Of a DNA stretch of 64,000 nucleotides, positions 1 to 10,615 are shown one piece after another. Under the pieces are notes generated by a model. It was not told the DNA's origin. It saw nothing but the letters and a program-made list of their open reading frames with translations, and did not search any database. Made by a program: the position numbers and the translations under genes. Source of the DNA: Epiperipatus broadwayi (Eukaryota; Onychophora; Udeonychophora; Euonychophora; Peripatidae); assembly GCA_028023455.1 (NCBI GenBank), contig JAQFVV010000017.1:4926098-4990097 (forward strand), read 5' to 3'. The stretch's first letter is position 1, and each line of letters opens with the position of its first letter.

Positions 1-175
1 TGCAATAACAAAGATAAAGTTTCATATTAAAATTATAGCATTACCAAAACCAAATATACATGAGGCTTTAGCATCAACTTTATCATCAGAAGTTATATGG
101 ATTTTAAAATGTTACCGAAAGGTTAGATAAAGCCAATTTCTTCAAGCATTAAACTACTATTGAACGTTATAATAT
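1..175. other. No recognisable feature
   Basis: AT-rich sequence. I see no open frame, repeat or RNA signal that I can name before the SINE-like repeat that begins near 176. Confidence 0.5.
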
Positions 176-450
176 TTTGGACTATTTCCATCATCTGTCA
201 TTAAATGTTGAATGTCTAGAAAATTATAAACATTATTTATACTTTTCCAAGTACAATCCACTGTTAGTAATAACACACAAATAGACAACATTGGTTAGTA
301 GACTACACAATGATTTACACGATATCGCTCTCCACTTTTCTTGAGGTGTTGCTAGCTGACCAATGACAATCTTAACATAGGAGTCAAACTCATATCTTCA
401 GGTTCTTGAAATATCAAATTTTAAGGTGAATCTCTCAGTTATTTTGTCAA
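176..450 (-). mobile_element. SINE-like repeat, family E (copy 1)
   Basis: This shares an ordered string of blocks with 11628-11905 and 58982-59085: a block about 'actatttccatcatct', then 'tgttagtaata', then 'ggttagta', then a tRNA-like head at the far end. The tRNA-like head (minus strand, about 360-450) is degenerate here. It lies in other copies next to a good B box, GGTTCGATTCC. I infer a Pol III SINE read on the minus strand, 5' end near 450. Confidence 0.5.
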
Positions 451-1127
451 AATAGTTGGATATTTTCAGCAGGGGTCATTGCAGGGAAGCTGGTACCAGA
501 AAATTTGACCTTTTGAATCTGAGCCATATGATGATTAAAAGATTAGATGATATATTTTTAACTTTCATCAATTTTTATGATAAGTCCTATTGATTGCAGG
601 CTGTTGTTAACCAGCACTGCATATTGATATGGAAGTACATTTTACATATTAAGCCACAAATCACAGTTTCTATGGACAGACTCTGCCAAGACTATGTCTG
701 ATATCTATGTAATTACAATAATAAGCTATTACCCATGGCTACAAGGCTGTCTTTGTTCCCCTTTATTCTGTAACAAATTTGGCCACCCATTATTTTGAGA
801 GTTCCAATGTGTTAAAAAAAAATGAATGAGTAAAATATAGATTTAAAATTTCAAAGAATGTTCAAAATAAAAAGAACCTGATCTCACACAAAAAGATAAA
901 GACAAAATAAGTTCTCGTGAAAGTATGGCACCTTAATTAGCAAAAGGAGACTTGTTGAATTAGCAGAAATAAAAAAATTATATATTGCGAATTTTTTCTT
1001 CAAAAAAAAAAAAACCCACTAAATACTCATGAAGATGTAAATATCCAAATGAAAGCACAACATAAATTATCAAATAAATTGCTTTTTTTTTATTTTGTGG
1101 AAAAAACAAGAAACAAAAGATACTTTT
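451..1127. other. No recognisable feature
   Basis: AT-rich, with A/T homopolymer runs. A short minus-strand open frame at 978-1175 is low-complexity (Phe/Leu/Ile-rich), overlaps the arm of the next palindrome and is not supported as a gene. Confidence 0.5.
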
Positions 1128-1928
1128 AAAATAATCAAAATCACCCCAAATTAACAACTCAACCAGACTAGCCAAAGAAAATAAACTCTAAAACAGAACC
1201 TTTCAATGCTACAAGAAGACTTCTCAAATGTAAAGGGCTACAAGGTAACATATTTATAAAAAAAGCAAAACTCTCCATACATACAGTAGTGCCACCCTGT
1301 GCCAACCAGAGTAATCAATGAAATGCCAGAAGGCTTGTGCATAAAATCCCTATCTAATTCCTACTCATCCAATATCCCCAGACTAGTTTCTGGCACAGGG
1401 TGGCAATACTGTATGGAGAGTTTTGCTTTGTTTATAAACAAATATGTGCTAGTATAAGAAATAATGATCATGTGATGCTTAATGGTGTAACATATTTATA
1501 CTAAACATTGCCCACAATTCTCACATTCCACACATCCTTAACATTAAAAGAACTTTTAAATAAGTTAATTGCTTCAGAATTTTAAATCTTTAATAATAAA
1601 GATTCTTTTATTCTTCTTTTTTATTTCATTTTTCTCAAGGAAGACAATCCGAGCCTCATCAAAATTAAGAGTGTGGCCTGTATCTTTTTTATGATGAGAC
1701 TAAAAATCTTCATTATTAAAAATTTATAATTCTAAAGCAATTTAACTTAATCAAAAGTTTTTTTCATACAAAGGATGTATGGGAGGTAAGTTGAATTGCG
1801 GGTAATGTTTAGTATAAATATGTTATCTTGTAGCAGTGGGAACCATTGGTTGTGTTTTAGAATTTATTTTCTTTGGCTAGTCTGGTTGCATTCTGAATTT
1901 GGGGTAATTTTGATTATTTTATTGACTA
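1128..1928. mobile_element. Palindromic MITE-like element split by a family B insertion
   Basis: The left arm (about 1128-1258) reads back as the reverse complement of about 1812-1928. Shared blocks are 'aatcaaaatcacccca', 'ccagactagccaaagaaaat' and 'taacatatttata'. Inner arms continue at about 1496-1515 ('atactaaacattgcccac') and 1799-1815. A family B repeat occupies about 1259-1485 and is flanked by the direct repeat 'gtaacatatttata', so B inserted into this element or duplicated its site. No coding content. Confidence 0.65.
1259..1485. mobile_element. Family B repeat (copy 1), inserted
   Basis: Contains the family hallmark 'gcaaaactctccata', 'agtgccacc', 'gagtaatcaatg' and, at the far end, 'actgtatggagagttttgc' in inverted orientation, followed by 'gatcatgtgatg'. 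The 14-bp flank 'gtaacatatttata' is repeated at both sides (about 1244-1258 and 1486-1500), which looks like a target duplication. Confidence 0.65.
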
Positions 1929-2111
1929 GTTTAGTTTTAGGCTTTTAATGTTTACATTTAAAATAAGTAATTGGCTGTAATCTTTTTTCACTGACCAATT
2001 GTTTCATTTATCTGGCTAATAACATTATTTATTATATACACACCTATATTTAAGTCAAATTTACTTCTTTGTTCATCTATTGAAGAAATATGTTTCTTTC
2101 TTCTTTATAAG

Positions 2112-3278
2112 CTAAAACTGAGTGCACTTTTGTTGAAGTTCACCATAATCATAGCTATTATTGTAACCTAAAGCTGAGTGCACTTTCGATGAAGTTCACC
2201 TTAATCAGAGCTCTAAATTAATTATTGCTGCTGCTTTATTTATATTGTAATGTAATTATGCATGCATTTTTATTTAAATTAGTTCATTTAAATATTCTAT
2301 TTGTTAGAAAATTGGGCACTGTTTTTTGTTGTTTATTACATTTCTATAATTGGCAATAAACACACCTCCTTGACCTTTCTTTTTTTTTGTCATTGCATTT
2401 CATGCACATTAGATTAACTAACTAAGGGTCACTAAATATCAAATATGACTAAATTGTTTTTATGGTCCCAAAAAATAGATTTATATTCTAAATTGATTTT
2501 AGCACACCTATATAAGTATTTTTATTTTTTAAAAAATAGAATTTATTGGTCAATTAGAAATGCAATATGAATACAATGTTTTTTATGGATATTCAGCATT
2601 GCTGTCTATGGTTAATCTTGTGTTTAAACCTCCAGTGATACCTGGTTGAGCTTGAGGTTGCAAAAGATTGTTCATAATTGTGAGTTGGATTTTTTGGGCG
2701 TAAAATGTTTAGATTTTAGGCAACAGATATATTTCCCAGGTATCATTAAATATTCCCATGGAAGCTACTAACTGGTCTCTTGTCTTAATTTTCTCTAAGG
2801 TCTTACAAAATGTAGAGATTAAATCACAGTTATTATTTTTGAAGATTAATTGACATCGTAATAACCAGATGGCAAAAGCGAGGAAAATTGCGATCCTGGT
2901 TACAGGAAAGTGTCTTTTTATTATAGTGGCTTTAATTAAAAAAAATTTCTTAGGATTAACTTTGGTACAAGCTGTGATGAACTTTCCAATCGGGTTCAAA
3001 TATTGACATGTATGAAGGACATGTTGTGCTAATCTAGTTGAGATAGTAGCTTTAGATTCAACATAGTATACAGCAGTACTGCCTGGGCTGCTGCATGGAA
3101 TCTTGTATGCTATCTAATAAATAGAATAAATTATCTAATAAATAGAATATTTAAATGGACCAATTTAAATAAAAATGAATTCATAATCATTTTACAGCAT
3201 AAATAAAGAAGCAACAATAATTTAAGAGAACTATGATTACATTGAGGTTCACCAAAAGTGCACTCAGTTTTAGGTTAT
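2112..3278. mobile_element. 1.2-kb inverted-repeat transposable element
   Basis: The termini are inverted copies: left 'aaactgagtgcacttt' (about 2116 and again at about 2173) and right 'aaagtgcactcagtttta' (about 3257-3275). The arms extend inward for about 145 bp (2164-2310 against 3135-3278). The left terminus is duplicated by 57 bp. The loop (about 2310-3135) has a 96-codon minus-strand open frame at 2709-2999, which I do not recognise and do not call as a gene. Probably a non-autonomous DNA transposon. The same terminal motif reappears as a mini-hairpin at 53207-53290. Confidence 0.6.
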
Positions 3279-4279
3279 AAAAAAATAAAGAACCCATTTC
3301 ATTATGCAAATGAACAAACATATGCAAATTTGAATTACAAATACAAACAAAGTGAAACAAATCAATAATACTTATATTTAAAATGCAAATTTACCTTATT
3401 CACTTTTATTTTATTTTTTTTTCAAGTTTTATTTATGAATGTTTTTGCTTAAAATAATTACTTTTTTTTTTTTTTAAAGCATTGTAACACATTAGCAAAG
3501 TGAAATATTCCAAATGATTTTAGGATTTTTTGATTGTTTGTTTTATGGTCAGTGTACATCAAAATTATGTAGTCCGTCCCTATTAACCAATAATTACATA
3601 ACTAACTGGACATACTAGAGACTGACCATCTAAAAAAAATCTTAGGCTTGCTTAGAAATACTCTACTACTTAAAAACTTCAAATTCCATCCAAACTCTGG
3701 TTCTCTATATGACTGGATTTATAATCGTGACTCTGCCAAAATATGTTACTTAGCAACAAAGATATGTAATTTGCTCTGGTTTCCTTGAGATTAAGTTCAT
3801 ATGCATATCTATTTGCACTGTGATTTATTAGTGTTCTTAATTTAATGATTTTTGTAATAGAACTATAATGAATTAGTAGTGGTATAGTTATTTTTTGAGT
3901 AATAGCAACTGAAGTAATTAGATGCAGGGATGTGATGGCACTCAATCACTATAGCTTTGCCTGTCAGATCTTCAATGCAGTTTGATTCGTATCTTAACTG
4001 TAAACATCATAAACTTTAATGATCCTATTGCATTAATAAAATGCATATAAATTCAGTATTATTATCAACATTTTCAATCATTTCACAAACATAGTACTAT
4101 AAATATCACAATGTTTACACTGCAATTATAGTTCATTTATAGTTTATTAAAGGGGTTACAATGGAAAAGATTAACACATATAATGATGATGAAAGTACAA
4201 TAAAGATAGAAATGGCACATGTAACCTTACCTTTACAATTTTCTCTCTTTTAAATCCACATCACTAGAGTCTCCAACTA
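3279..4279. other. No recognisable feature
   Basis: AT-rich spacer with poly-T and poly-A runs (for example 3408-3475). An 88-codon minus-strand open frame at 3679-3945 has no motif I recognise and biased composition. I see nothing that supports a gene. Confidence 0.45.
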
Positions 4280-4294
4280 TTACTTCTCTCTTTT

Positions 4295-4460
4295 CTTGAT
4301 TGATATAGAAGAACTCTCCATACAATAGTGCCATCTAGTGCAAGCCTTAGCAATTAATGGATGCAAAAAAGTTTATGCATAAAATCCCTATCTAGTGTCT
4401 ACCTATCCAATATCCCCAAAGTAGTTTCTAGCTTGTGGCTTTTATCAATGAGAAGTCTTG
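4295..4460. mobile_element. Family B repeat, fragment (copy 2)
   Basis: Carries 'aactctccata', 'agtgccatc', 'gcataaaatccctatct' and the minus-strand hammerhead-like core ('gtttctagcttgtggctttt'). It is followed by the second segment of the family ('ttaggatctaattt', 'gttaactaaatag'). Arranged head to head with the next copy. Confidence 0.65.
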
Positions 4461-4599
4461 GATATGAGAGTACAATGCACTAAATCTTAGGATCTAATTT
4501 AACTCTCCAAAAGCAAATGACCTTAAATTGAAAACCAACATGTTATGTTTTCATTTTGAACTCATAGCTTTATAGTTAACTAAATAGATAAAAAGTGGC

Positions 4600-4860
4600 T
4601 GCTAGAGGGTTACATTAGATCCTAAGGTCTAGGTGCAGTGCTCTCAGATCCAAGGCTCCTCACTGATGAAAGCCACAAGGTAGAAACTGGTCTGGGTATA
4701 TTGGACAAGTAGACACTAGATATGAATTTTATGCACAAACCTTATTGCGTCCATTGATTACTAAGTCTTGTACTGAGTTGCACTACTGTATGGAGAGTTT
4801 GCTATTGTTTTAACATTTTGAGTAAACATAGGAAATAGTGATCATGTGATGTTTTAATGG
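4600..4860 (+). mobile_element. Family B repeat (copy 3) with hammerhead-like core
   Basis: Contains 'ctcactgatgaaagccaca' (4660-4678), 'gaaactggtc', 'actgtatggagag' and the terminal 'gatcatgtgatg'. CUGATGA at 4663-4669, GAAAC at about 4683-4687, then a UGGUC that could give a two-base-pair stem III with cleavage after GUC. Stem II is disrupted here (AGC against GGT). Confidence 0.65.
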
Positions 4861-4914
4861 TTTTATACTTATCCTGCCATAGAATGGCTATAGTTTTTTA
4901 AAACACCAAATTAT

Positions 4915-5293
4915 ATAGATACTGAATTGGATTCAGATCTATATGACTATAAAAAGTGAATGAACTTGGATTGAAAACATTATTGTGTTTTCATCTTGGA
5001 CCATAGCTTTATAGTTAACTAAATAGGTAAAAGGTGATTGCTGAAGGGTTGGATTAAATCCTATGTTCTTAGTGCAGTACTTGCAGATCCAAGACTTTTC
5101 GCTGTTGAAAGCCACAAGCTAGAAACTAGTCTGGGGATATTGGGTGAGTAAGCACTAGACAGGAATTTTACACACAAAACTTCTTGCATCCATTAATTAC
5201 TGTGATTTGCACTGGGTGGCACTACTGTATGGAGGGTTTGCTATTGTTTTAAAAGTTTGTGTACACATAGGAAATCGTGATCATGTGATTTTT
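4915..5293 (+). mobile_element. Family B repeat (copy 4)
   Basis: The full second segment ('tagttaactaaatagg', 'gcagtacttgcagatcc') is followed by 'aaagccacaagctagaaact', 'gggtggcactactgtatgga' and the terminal 'gatcatgtga'. The hammerhead-like core has CUGUUGA in place of CUGAUGA. Confidence 0.65.
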
Positions 5294-5654
5294 CTTGATT
5301 GCTCATGTTCCTGATTTATTAACAAAAACTACTCTCCAGATAAAACATTTAATAAGATTTTCCTTTTTTTTCCACATTCAACATAATCATGAATGATCAC
5401 TTGAAATTCTTTTCAATTATGGCTGACAGGAATGATATTCCTCAATCATTAGTTAATCAATCCAACTTCTTATTAATTATTATTCATAATATTTTATATC
5501 CTTTACCTATTTTACGATTTTAGTTTTAATTGCATCTATTTTCATTTTAAACTTTCTGTAATCTTCCAAAACTATCTAACATTTTACTGAGTTCAAACCC
5601 TCTGCCAGAAAATGCTGCCATATATTTAGATATAATAGGTTCATCATCCTCTAT

Positions 5655-5894
5655 TTGCTAATCTCAGCCTTGCTGATTAATCAACATTCAGTTAATAGAC
5701 CTCTAACAAAATATACAAATAGAATATGGCTGATATCCATGGCTTAGAAATGTTCATATACCTGCTGTTACATGATTAATTAATCTCATCTTTATTGATT
5801 AATCAACACTGTTAATAAACCTCTAAAAAAATATACAAATAGAATATGGTTGATATCTATATCTTAGAAATGTTCATATACCTGCTGTTACATG
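5655..5894 (+). repeat. 120-bp direct tandem duplication
   Basis: Two adjacent copies share 'tgattaatcaaca', 'aaaatatacaaatagaatat' and 'tacctgctgttacatg'. The last block occurs at about 5759 and again 120 bp later. About 90% alike by eye. No coding function seen. Confidence 0.75.
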
Positions 5895-6530
5895 TCTAAT
5901 TATATCTTACAATTACCTTCTGTCTCGAAGCAAATGTCCTAATGATAGCTTCTCTGACCATTAAACAACTGCATATCAAAATCCTCTTCTAAAACAATCC
6001 AATTCACATTATCAAAATATTTTCTGGAACTTAATAAAACAAAAATATTAATTTCACCAGTTAAATTGCATCTCTTATCTCTCTATCTTTTTGTGAATCG
6101 TAATTGGGGTCTTCGCTGCATTATTCTTTTTATAAATCATAATAACAGAATTAAAAATCGTATCTTACCAGAATCATCGCTAATATCAACTAATTTATCT
6201 TTCAGAAAGCCAACTAGGATCTTATGAGGTTTTATTGTTTGTAATTTTCAATTTTAGTTCTTCCTCTTGCAACTTCTTTCATTACTGAATTATCTTGATC
6301 ACACAAACCTCTTTTCTGTTCTCTATTAATTGCTGCTTCATTCCATTATACTTTATATGGAGCTGGTTTATTCCACTATGTATTAAATATTGACTTTGCA
6401 CTTCTTTGTTCTTCTATCTTTCACAGTCTAATGCCTCTTCTAATTTTATCTACTTCATATCTCAGTTCAAAGGTGTTTTGATAATTTAAATATATTATAT
6501 AACCTCAATACTACCACATATTCTTAAAAC
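5895..6530. other. No recognisable feature
   Basis: AT-rich, pyrimidine-rich stretch. No convincing open frame, repeat partner or RNA motif was found. Confidence 0.45.
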
Positions 6531-6534
6531 CATA

Positions 6535-7335
6535 TTACATGTGGGAAAGAGAAATATGAATAACTCCGTGTGTGTGTGCGCTTAATTTTAAAAAATCAGA
6601 TATATTAATCTTTAATTGAGTTTTAAAGTTTATATCTATGCTACAGACAATCTCTAGTTTCGTAAGCAATTAGTCATAATCATTACTCTATTTGTCTAAA
6701 ATCGACGGTATCGAAGATGTAGACTGAATTGGTTTGACGCTTGCAATTCAAAATGTAATTATTTATTATAGATGAATATTTTTCATATAATAGAGATATG
6801 TATGAGAGATGGTGATCTGGACCAACTGATGAGCGGTGGTTCATCAAAAAATGCGTCTTGAGGATCATTCGGCTTTTATTGGATCTTTATTTATATGAAT
6901 TTAAGAAAATATTTTAGTAGCATTGAGGTTATTTAATATATTTATAAAAATATTACACGCGGAAAGAGAAATGTGAATACTTCCGTGTGTGCGTGCTTAA
7001 TTTTAAAAAATCAGATATGAATTGGGGGTCATTTGTCTTTTATTGTATCTTTATTTATATGAATATAATAGAATATGTGATAGTATTAAGGTTATTTAAT
7101 ATATTTGTAAAGATATTACACATGGGAAAGAAAAATGTGAATAACCCCATGTGTGTGCGTGCTTAATTTTTAAAAAATCAGATATATTAATCTTTAATTG
7201 AATTTTAAAGTTTATATTTGTGCTAGAGACAATCTTTAATTTAGCAAATGATTAGTAATAATCATTACAGTATTTATCTAAAGTAGATGGTGTCAAAGAT
7301 GTGGGTTGAGTTAGTTTGACACTTGTAATTCAAAA
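6535..7335 (+). mobile_element. Tandem hammerhead-bearing repeat, family A3 (about 417-bp monomer)
   Basis: The block 'attaca(t/c)g(t/c)gg(g)aaagag' followed by 'tccgtgtgtg' and 'ttaattttaaaaaatcaga' appears three times (starts near 6535, 6952 and 7126). The first interval of 417 bp is a full monomer containing a hammerhead module at 6812-6868. The second interval of 174 bp lacks the middle of the monomer. A third copy then continues to about 7335. Direct tandem arrangement with a ribozyme-like module in the monomer is what retrozymes show. No protein is encoded. Confidence 0.7.
6812..6868 (+). ncRNA. Hammerhead-like motif A-1 (degenerate)
   Basis: Stem I side 'gatctggaccaa', core CTGATGA at about 6826-6832 and a stem I return of TTGAGGATCATT. 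The stem II partner is mutated and the GAAA box reads AAAA, so it is probably inactive. Confidence 0.55.
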
Positions 7336-7544
7336 TGTAATAATTTAAATACTGATTTATAGCTTTAGTTTTCCTAAAAACATTTATGTAGAAAAAAAAT
7401 TAATGGTCACCAAAATGACTTTCTTATCAGAAAAAACGTAAAGAAAATTTAACTAGATAAAGCTATAATGAGATAAATTTGGGGGCGGGAGGTTTTGGAA
7501 GGCGGAAGGTTTGTGGATTTATTGCTTGGAGTTCATAAAAGTTT

Positions 7545-7640
7545 GAGTACAGATCTGTGAACACCAGAGTAGATCTTGGAATTTCTTGATCCCAAGTCAG
7601 ACCCTCTACCAACTGGGACAAACCATGCTGGGCAATTCAG
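7545..7640 (-). mobile_element. tRNA-like SINE head (minus strand)
   Basis: Read on the minus strand it has an A-box-like 'cagttggtagagggtctgac', then 'ttgggatc', then 'ctctggtgttcacag' in the place of a degenerate B box. It is the same unit that is tandemly repeated at 15781-16270. Confidence 0.55.
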
Positions 7641-8266
7641 AAAGAAGTGATGATAGAGAAAAATATAATCGATGATGTATAAAAGAGAAAAATTGGCATG
7701 TAAGAATACACTCCTCTCTAAAATATTTTTGCCATAATATTGACAATGTGAAGAAATATATGGAGAAGTGATTAAAACTGAGAGTATATAGGGAAAAGAT
7801 TCTCATTGAACATTATTTATATTTTCAACTGGTGAAATAACATGCAGTTTGTCCTTAAAAACAAACATTTGGTATATAATCACCACACTTGGAGAGAATG
7901 AATACCAAAGAAAGATACCATTATTATTTTTAATAGAGAGAACAGTGAACTACACAGCTAAGACATCGCTGAGTCATTACTCCATATGAGACAACTTGAG
8001 AGATAATTAAAAATCTGCAGCAAGTTAATAAAATATGGAGTTACTAGTAAAGAAAAATAATAAAGTGACAGTAAAACTGTAAATAAGGACATGTATACCA
8101 TGTATTCTGGGTATCATACAAAATACATTCATACTAATAAGATTGGGAATGAAAATAGAACAATATGGCCATTAAAAAGATTTGTTAAAAACAAAGGATG
8201 CTGTGATGTTTTAGTGGTTTGAACAACTTTTTTGTTGCCCTAATGTATATTAAGGATATGCACATA
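7641..8266. other. No recognisable feature
   Basis: AT-rich. The short minus-strand open frame across 7606-7806 overlaps the tRNA-like head and is not a gene. Confidence 0.45.
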
Positions 8267-9223
8267 CACCTGGGTCTCATTTTATGCGATAGATAGGTTC
8301 CTCAGAAAACACGCGCAAACAAAATCGCGCAAAAATAGACGTAACTTACCTTGAAAAGGGGGGGATATGGACTGTGATTTTTCAAAAATCGTGTAAAAGC
8401 AAAGCACCAATGTAAAATTACTTTAAAATTTGTGCAAAAAAAAATAAGAAAATAAAATATGACTAATAAAAAATTTCAAATTTGAAAAAAATTGATACAA
8501 GACAAACTTTTTTTAACTATAATATTTAATTTTATTCAAAACAATATATTTTTATGCATAATTTACAGTAATTTACATTTTTTTATACACGTTTTAATTA
8601 TTATTACTATTTGCCGTTAAACAGGTTCGTTTGCAAACTGGTAAAAAATCAGATTCTTCACAAGAGGAAATACAACTAGCGCCAATGTCACTCTCATGTT
8701 GTGTTAATGGTTTTCTGGTGACAACGTAATTAGTAATTAATCTAACAACTAAAAATTAAATTCTTATTTTTGTCTTTAATTTTTTAATTTTCAATTTGAA
8801 TTGTGCCCACTGCTATTACTCACCTTTTAAAAATAAACTTTCGGACACTAAATGATTAATAATTGATTACGTTCTTTTTTAAAAAGCAAAAACAGAATGT
8901 GATTTAAAATGCAAAATTAACACACACAATGTTTGAACAAATTTACATTATAATCTTGTAAAATTTAATGTGTGTATACATAAAATGTGGAAATCATGAT
9001 TTTAATTTCATTATTGCATAAAATCTTACTATTATAAAGCACTGAAAATATTGAAATTACTAAGATGAAAGTTGAATTCCGATAATGTGCTATTACTTTC
9101 AATATACGCAAAATTTATTATTTAAAGTAATAGCGCATTATCGGAGTTTGACTTCTGGAGAAACGTGAATCGCGTAACTTCAAATTTGCATTAAATAAAT
9201 CCGCGTAAAAAGAGACCCAGGTG
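8267..9223. mobile_element. pogo/Tigger-like non-autonomous DNA transposon
   Basis: Perfect 12-bp inverted ends, CACCTGGGTCTC and GAGACCCAGGTG, are flanked by TA on both sides, as for Tc1/mariner-superfamily insertion. Near each end the sequence carries 'acgcg/gcgc' motifs ('tatgcgatag', 'aaaatcgcgcaaaa', 'ccgcgtaaaa'), the style of subterminal motif known from Tigger-type elements. Length is 957 bp with no transposase frame. An internal hairpin lies at 9079-9144. Confidence 0.75.
9079..9144. repeat. Internal hairpin of the Tigger-like element
   Basis: 'ccgataatgtgctattacttt' is followed after a 24-bp loop by its near-perfect reverse complement (aaagtaatagcgcattatcgg), with one mismatch in about 21 bp. 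Confidence 0.75.
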
Positions 9224-9394
9224 TACTTGATAAAAAAGAAATGACAAGAGAGAAAAAATTAGGATTTTGATTGGTGGAATATGTTAAAAATAAAAATTTA
9301 AGTGATAATACTGTAAAAAATCAAACAAATCCATTTTTTGCTTTATTGTTTCAATGCTTATTTTTGTAAAATTAATCCATCTGAACAGTTTCAA

Positions 9395-9470
9395 TCCCCC
9401 AGAAATCTTCATCAGAGCTCTTCTTTATTATTCAGCTGTGAAGAAGATTGTTGGGTAATCGAAATAGTCA
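9395..9470. repeat. Head-to-head pair of CUGANGA...GAAA motifs
   Basis: The minus strand reads CTGATGA, then AGATTTCT, GGGGG, GATT, then GAAAC over about 9392-9416. The plus strand 20 bp further on reads 'tgtgaagaagattg', TTGGG, 'taatcgaaa'. Each can form a short stem II. The same CTGAAGA...GAAAC arrangement is at 23490-23525. Ribozyme activity is uncertain because no stem I is evident. Confidence 0.4.
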
Positions 9471-9608
9471 TATAGATTAATTTAAATAAAACAAAGCATT
9501 GGGTAATCTAGAGTCTAATGAATGACTAATAAAAATTATTAATACAAGTGATTTGTGTCAAAGTTGTGAGGGCCACACATTTGACACATCAAATAAACTG
9601 GTCATTTG

Positions 9609-9662
9609 ATATATATATATATATATATATATAAACTGGTCATTTGCTATATATATATATAA
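9609..9662. repeat. (TA)n microsatellites
   Basis: Two pure TA runs (about 9609-9632 and 9649-9662) are separated by 'aactggtcatttgc'. The spacer and its flank 'aactggtcatttg' are themselves duplicated. Confidence 0.9.
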
Positions 9663-9693
9663 TATAAATAGATGTCTGTATTTCTTTGAATCA

Positions 9694-9955
9694 ATATATG
9701 TAATCTTATAATTAAATATTAGTAAATACAGTAATCAAAAATTTTGAAAAGGACAAAAATATAATCATCACTTAGGAATGCTTTCAACTAAAGCATTCCT
9801 AAATGACAATTATGTTTTTTATTTTTTTCAAAATTTTTGATTATGAGGATAATCAAAAGCACTACTAAGTGATGATTATATTTTTTGTCCTTTTCAAAAA
9901 AATTTTATTACTGTATTTACTAATATTTAATTATAAGATTACAAATATACATATA
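9694..9955. mobile_element. Hairpin MITE inserted in family A2 monomer
   Basis: The left arm (9694-9790) contains 'taatcttataattaaata', 'tttactgtatttactaat' in reverse complement and 'tccttttcaaaa' in reverse complement. The right arm (9860-9955) is the inverse. A smaller nested inverted pair, 'aggaatgctttc' and 'aaagcattcct', lies at about 9775-9802. Confidence 0.75.
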
Positions 9956-9984
9956 TTGTATAATGATAAAGATTTGTATAAGAG

Positions 9985-10048
9985 ATTATCATCTGGATTA
10001 ACTGATGAGGGCTATCTCAGCATGAAATGTGCATCTTGTGAATAATAG
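9985..10048 (+). ncRNA. Hammerhead-like motif A-2
   Basis: Core CTGATGA at about 10002-10008, GAAA at 10023-10026, then TGTGCATC, giving a three-pair stem III (AUG/CAU) and cytosine at the cleavage position, then TTG for stem I. Stem II is damaged ('gggctatctcagcat' instead of 'gtgctggttcagcat') and the stem I side reads 'gattaa' instead of 'gaccaa'. The core residues are intact. Confidence 0.6.
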
Positions 10049-10349
10049 ATCTTTTTCACATGCTTTTGGTCATATGTTTGTGATTACATCCCTCCACAAG
10101 GTGTTAAAAGCAGATAGAAATCAGTTCCTACTTTGCATGAGAGTGGCGTAGTGAAAATTACACTACAGAAATATTATTCATTACTGGATAATCTTTAGTC
10201 TAATGAATGACTAATAAAAATTATAATATACTTTTATTAAGTGATTTGTGTCAAATGTTGTGAGTGCAGCATGTTTGACCTTTATCTATTAAACTGTAGC
10301 AATTTGCTATTTGTATATATACTGACCAGTAATAAAGATATGTGTAGGA

Positions 10350-10413
10350 GATTGTGGTGTGGGTCAGCTGATGAGTGCTGGTTCAACATTCAATATGCAT
10401 CATGGGGAACATA
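10350..10413 (+). ncRNA. Hammerhead-like motif A-3
   Basis: CTGATGA followed by 'gtgctggttcaacat' (one stem II mismatch). The GAAAT box is mutated to TCAAT, then ATGCATC. Probably inactive, but plainly the same module 365 bp after A-2. Confidence 0.6.
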
Positions 10414-10615
10414 GGTTTTTTGTCACATGTCTTAGGTTAATGTCTACGATTAAATTTCTCCACAAGGTATTAAAAGTGGATCGAAACCGTTCCCTACCTT
10501 GCATGAGAGTGATGTAGTGAAACATTACACGACAGAAATATTATTCATTGTTGGGTAATCTCTAGTTTAATGAATGATTAATAAAAATTATTAATAAAGG
10601 TCGATTTGTTTGATT

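Larger units (their letters stand above)
9484..10615 (+). mobile_element. Tandem hammerhead-bearing repeat, family A2 (about 365-bp monomer)
   Basis: The landmark 'ctaatgaatga(c/t)taataaaa' occurs near 9517, 10199 and 10560. The order landmark, 'gtgatttgtgtcaaa', hammerhead module, 'ccacaaggt(g/a)ttaaaag', 'ttgcatgagagtg' is repeated, with hammerheads at 9985 and 10350 (365 bp apart). The first monomer is enlarged by a hairpin insertion at 9694-9955 and by (TA)n runs. The same family forms another tandem at 61465-62750. No open reading frame of note. Confidence 0.8.

Noticed and set aside
2709-2999. 96-codon minus-strand frame in the loop of an inverted-repeat element
   Set aside because: Has a slightly RT- or transposase-like feel (RIAIFLAFAIWLLRC), but I could not match any motif with confidence.
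5655-5894. CRISPR-like or satellite array
   Set aside because: Only two 120-bp units with no spacer structure; a simple duplication in a eukaryotic setting.
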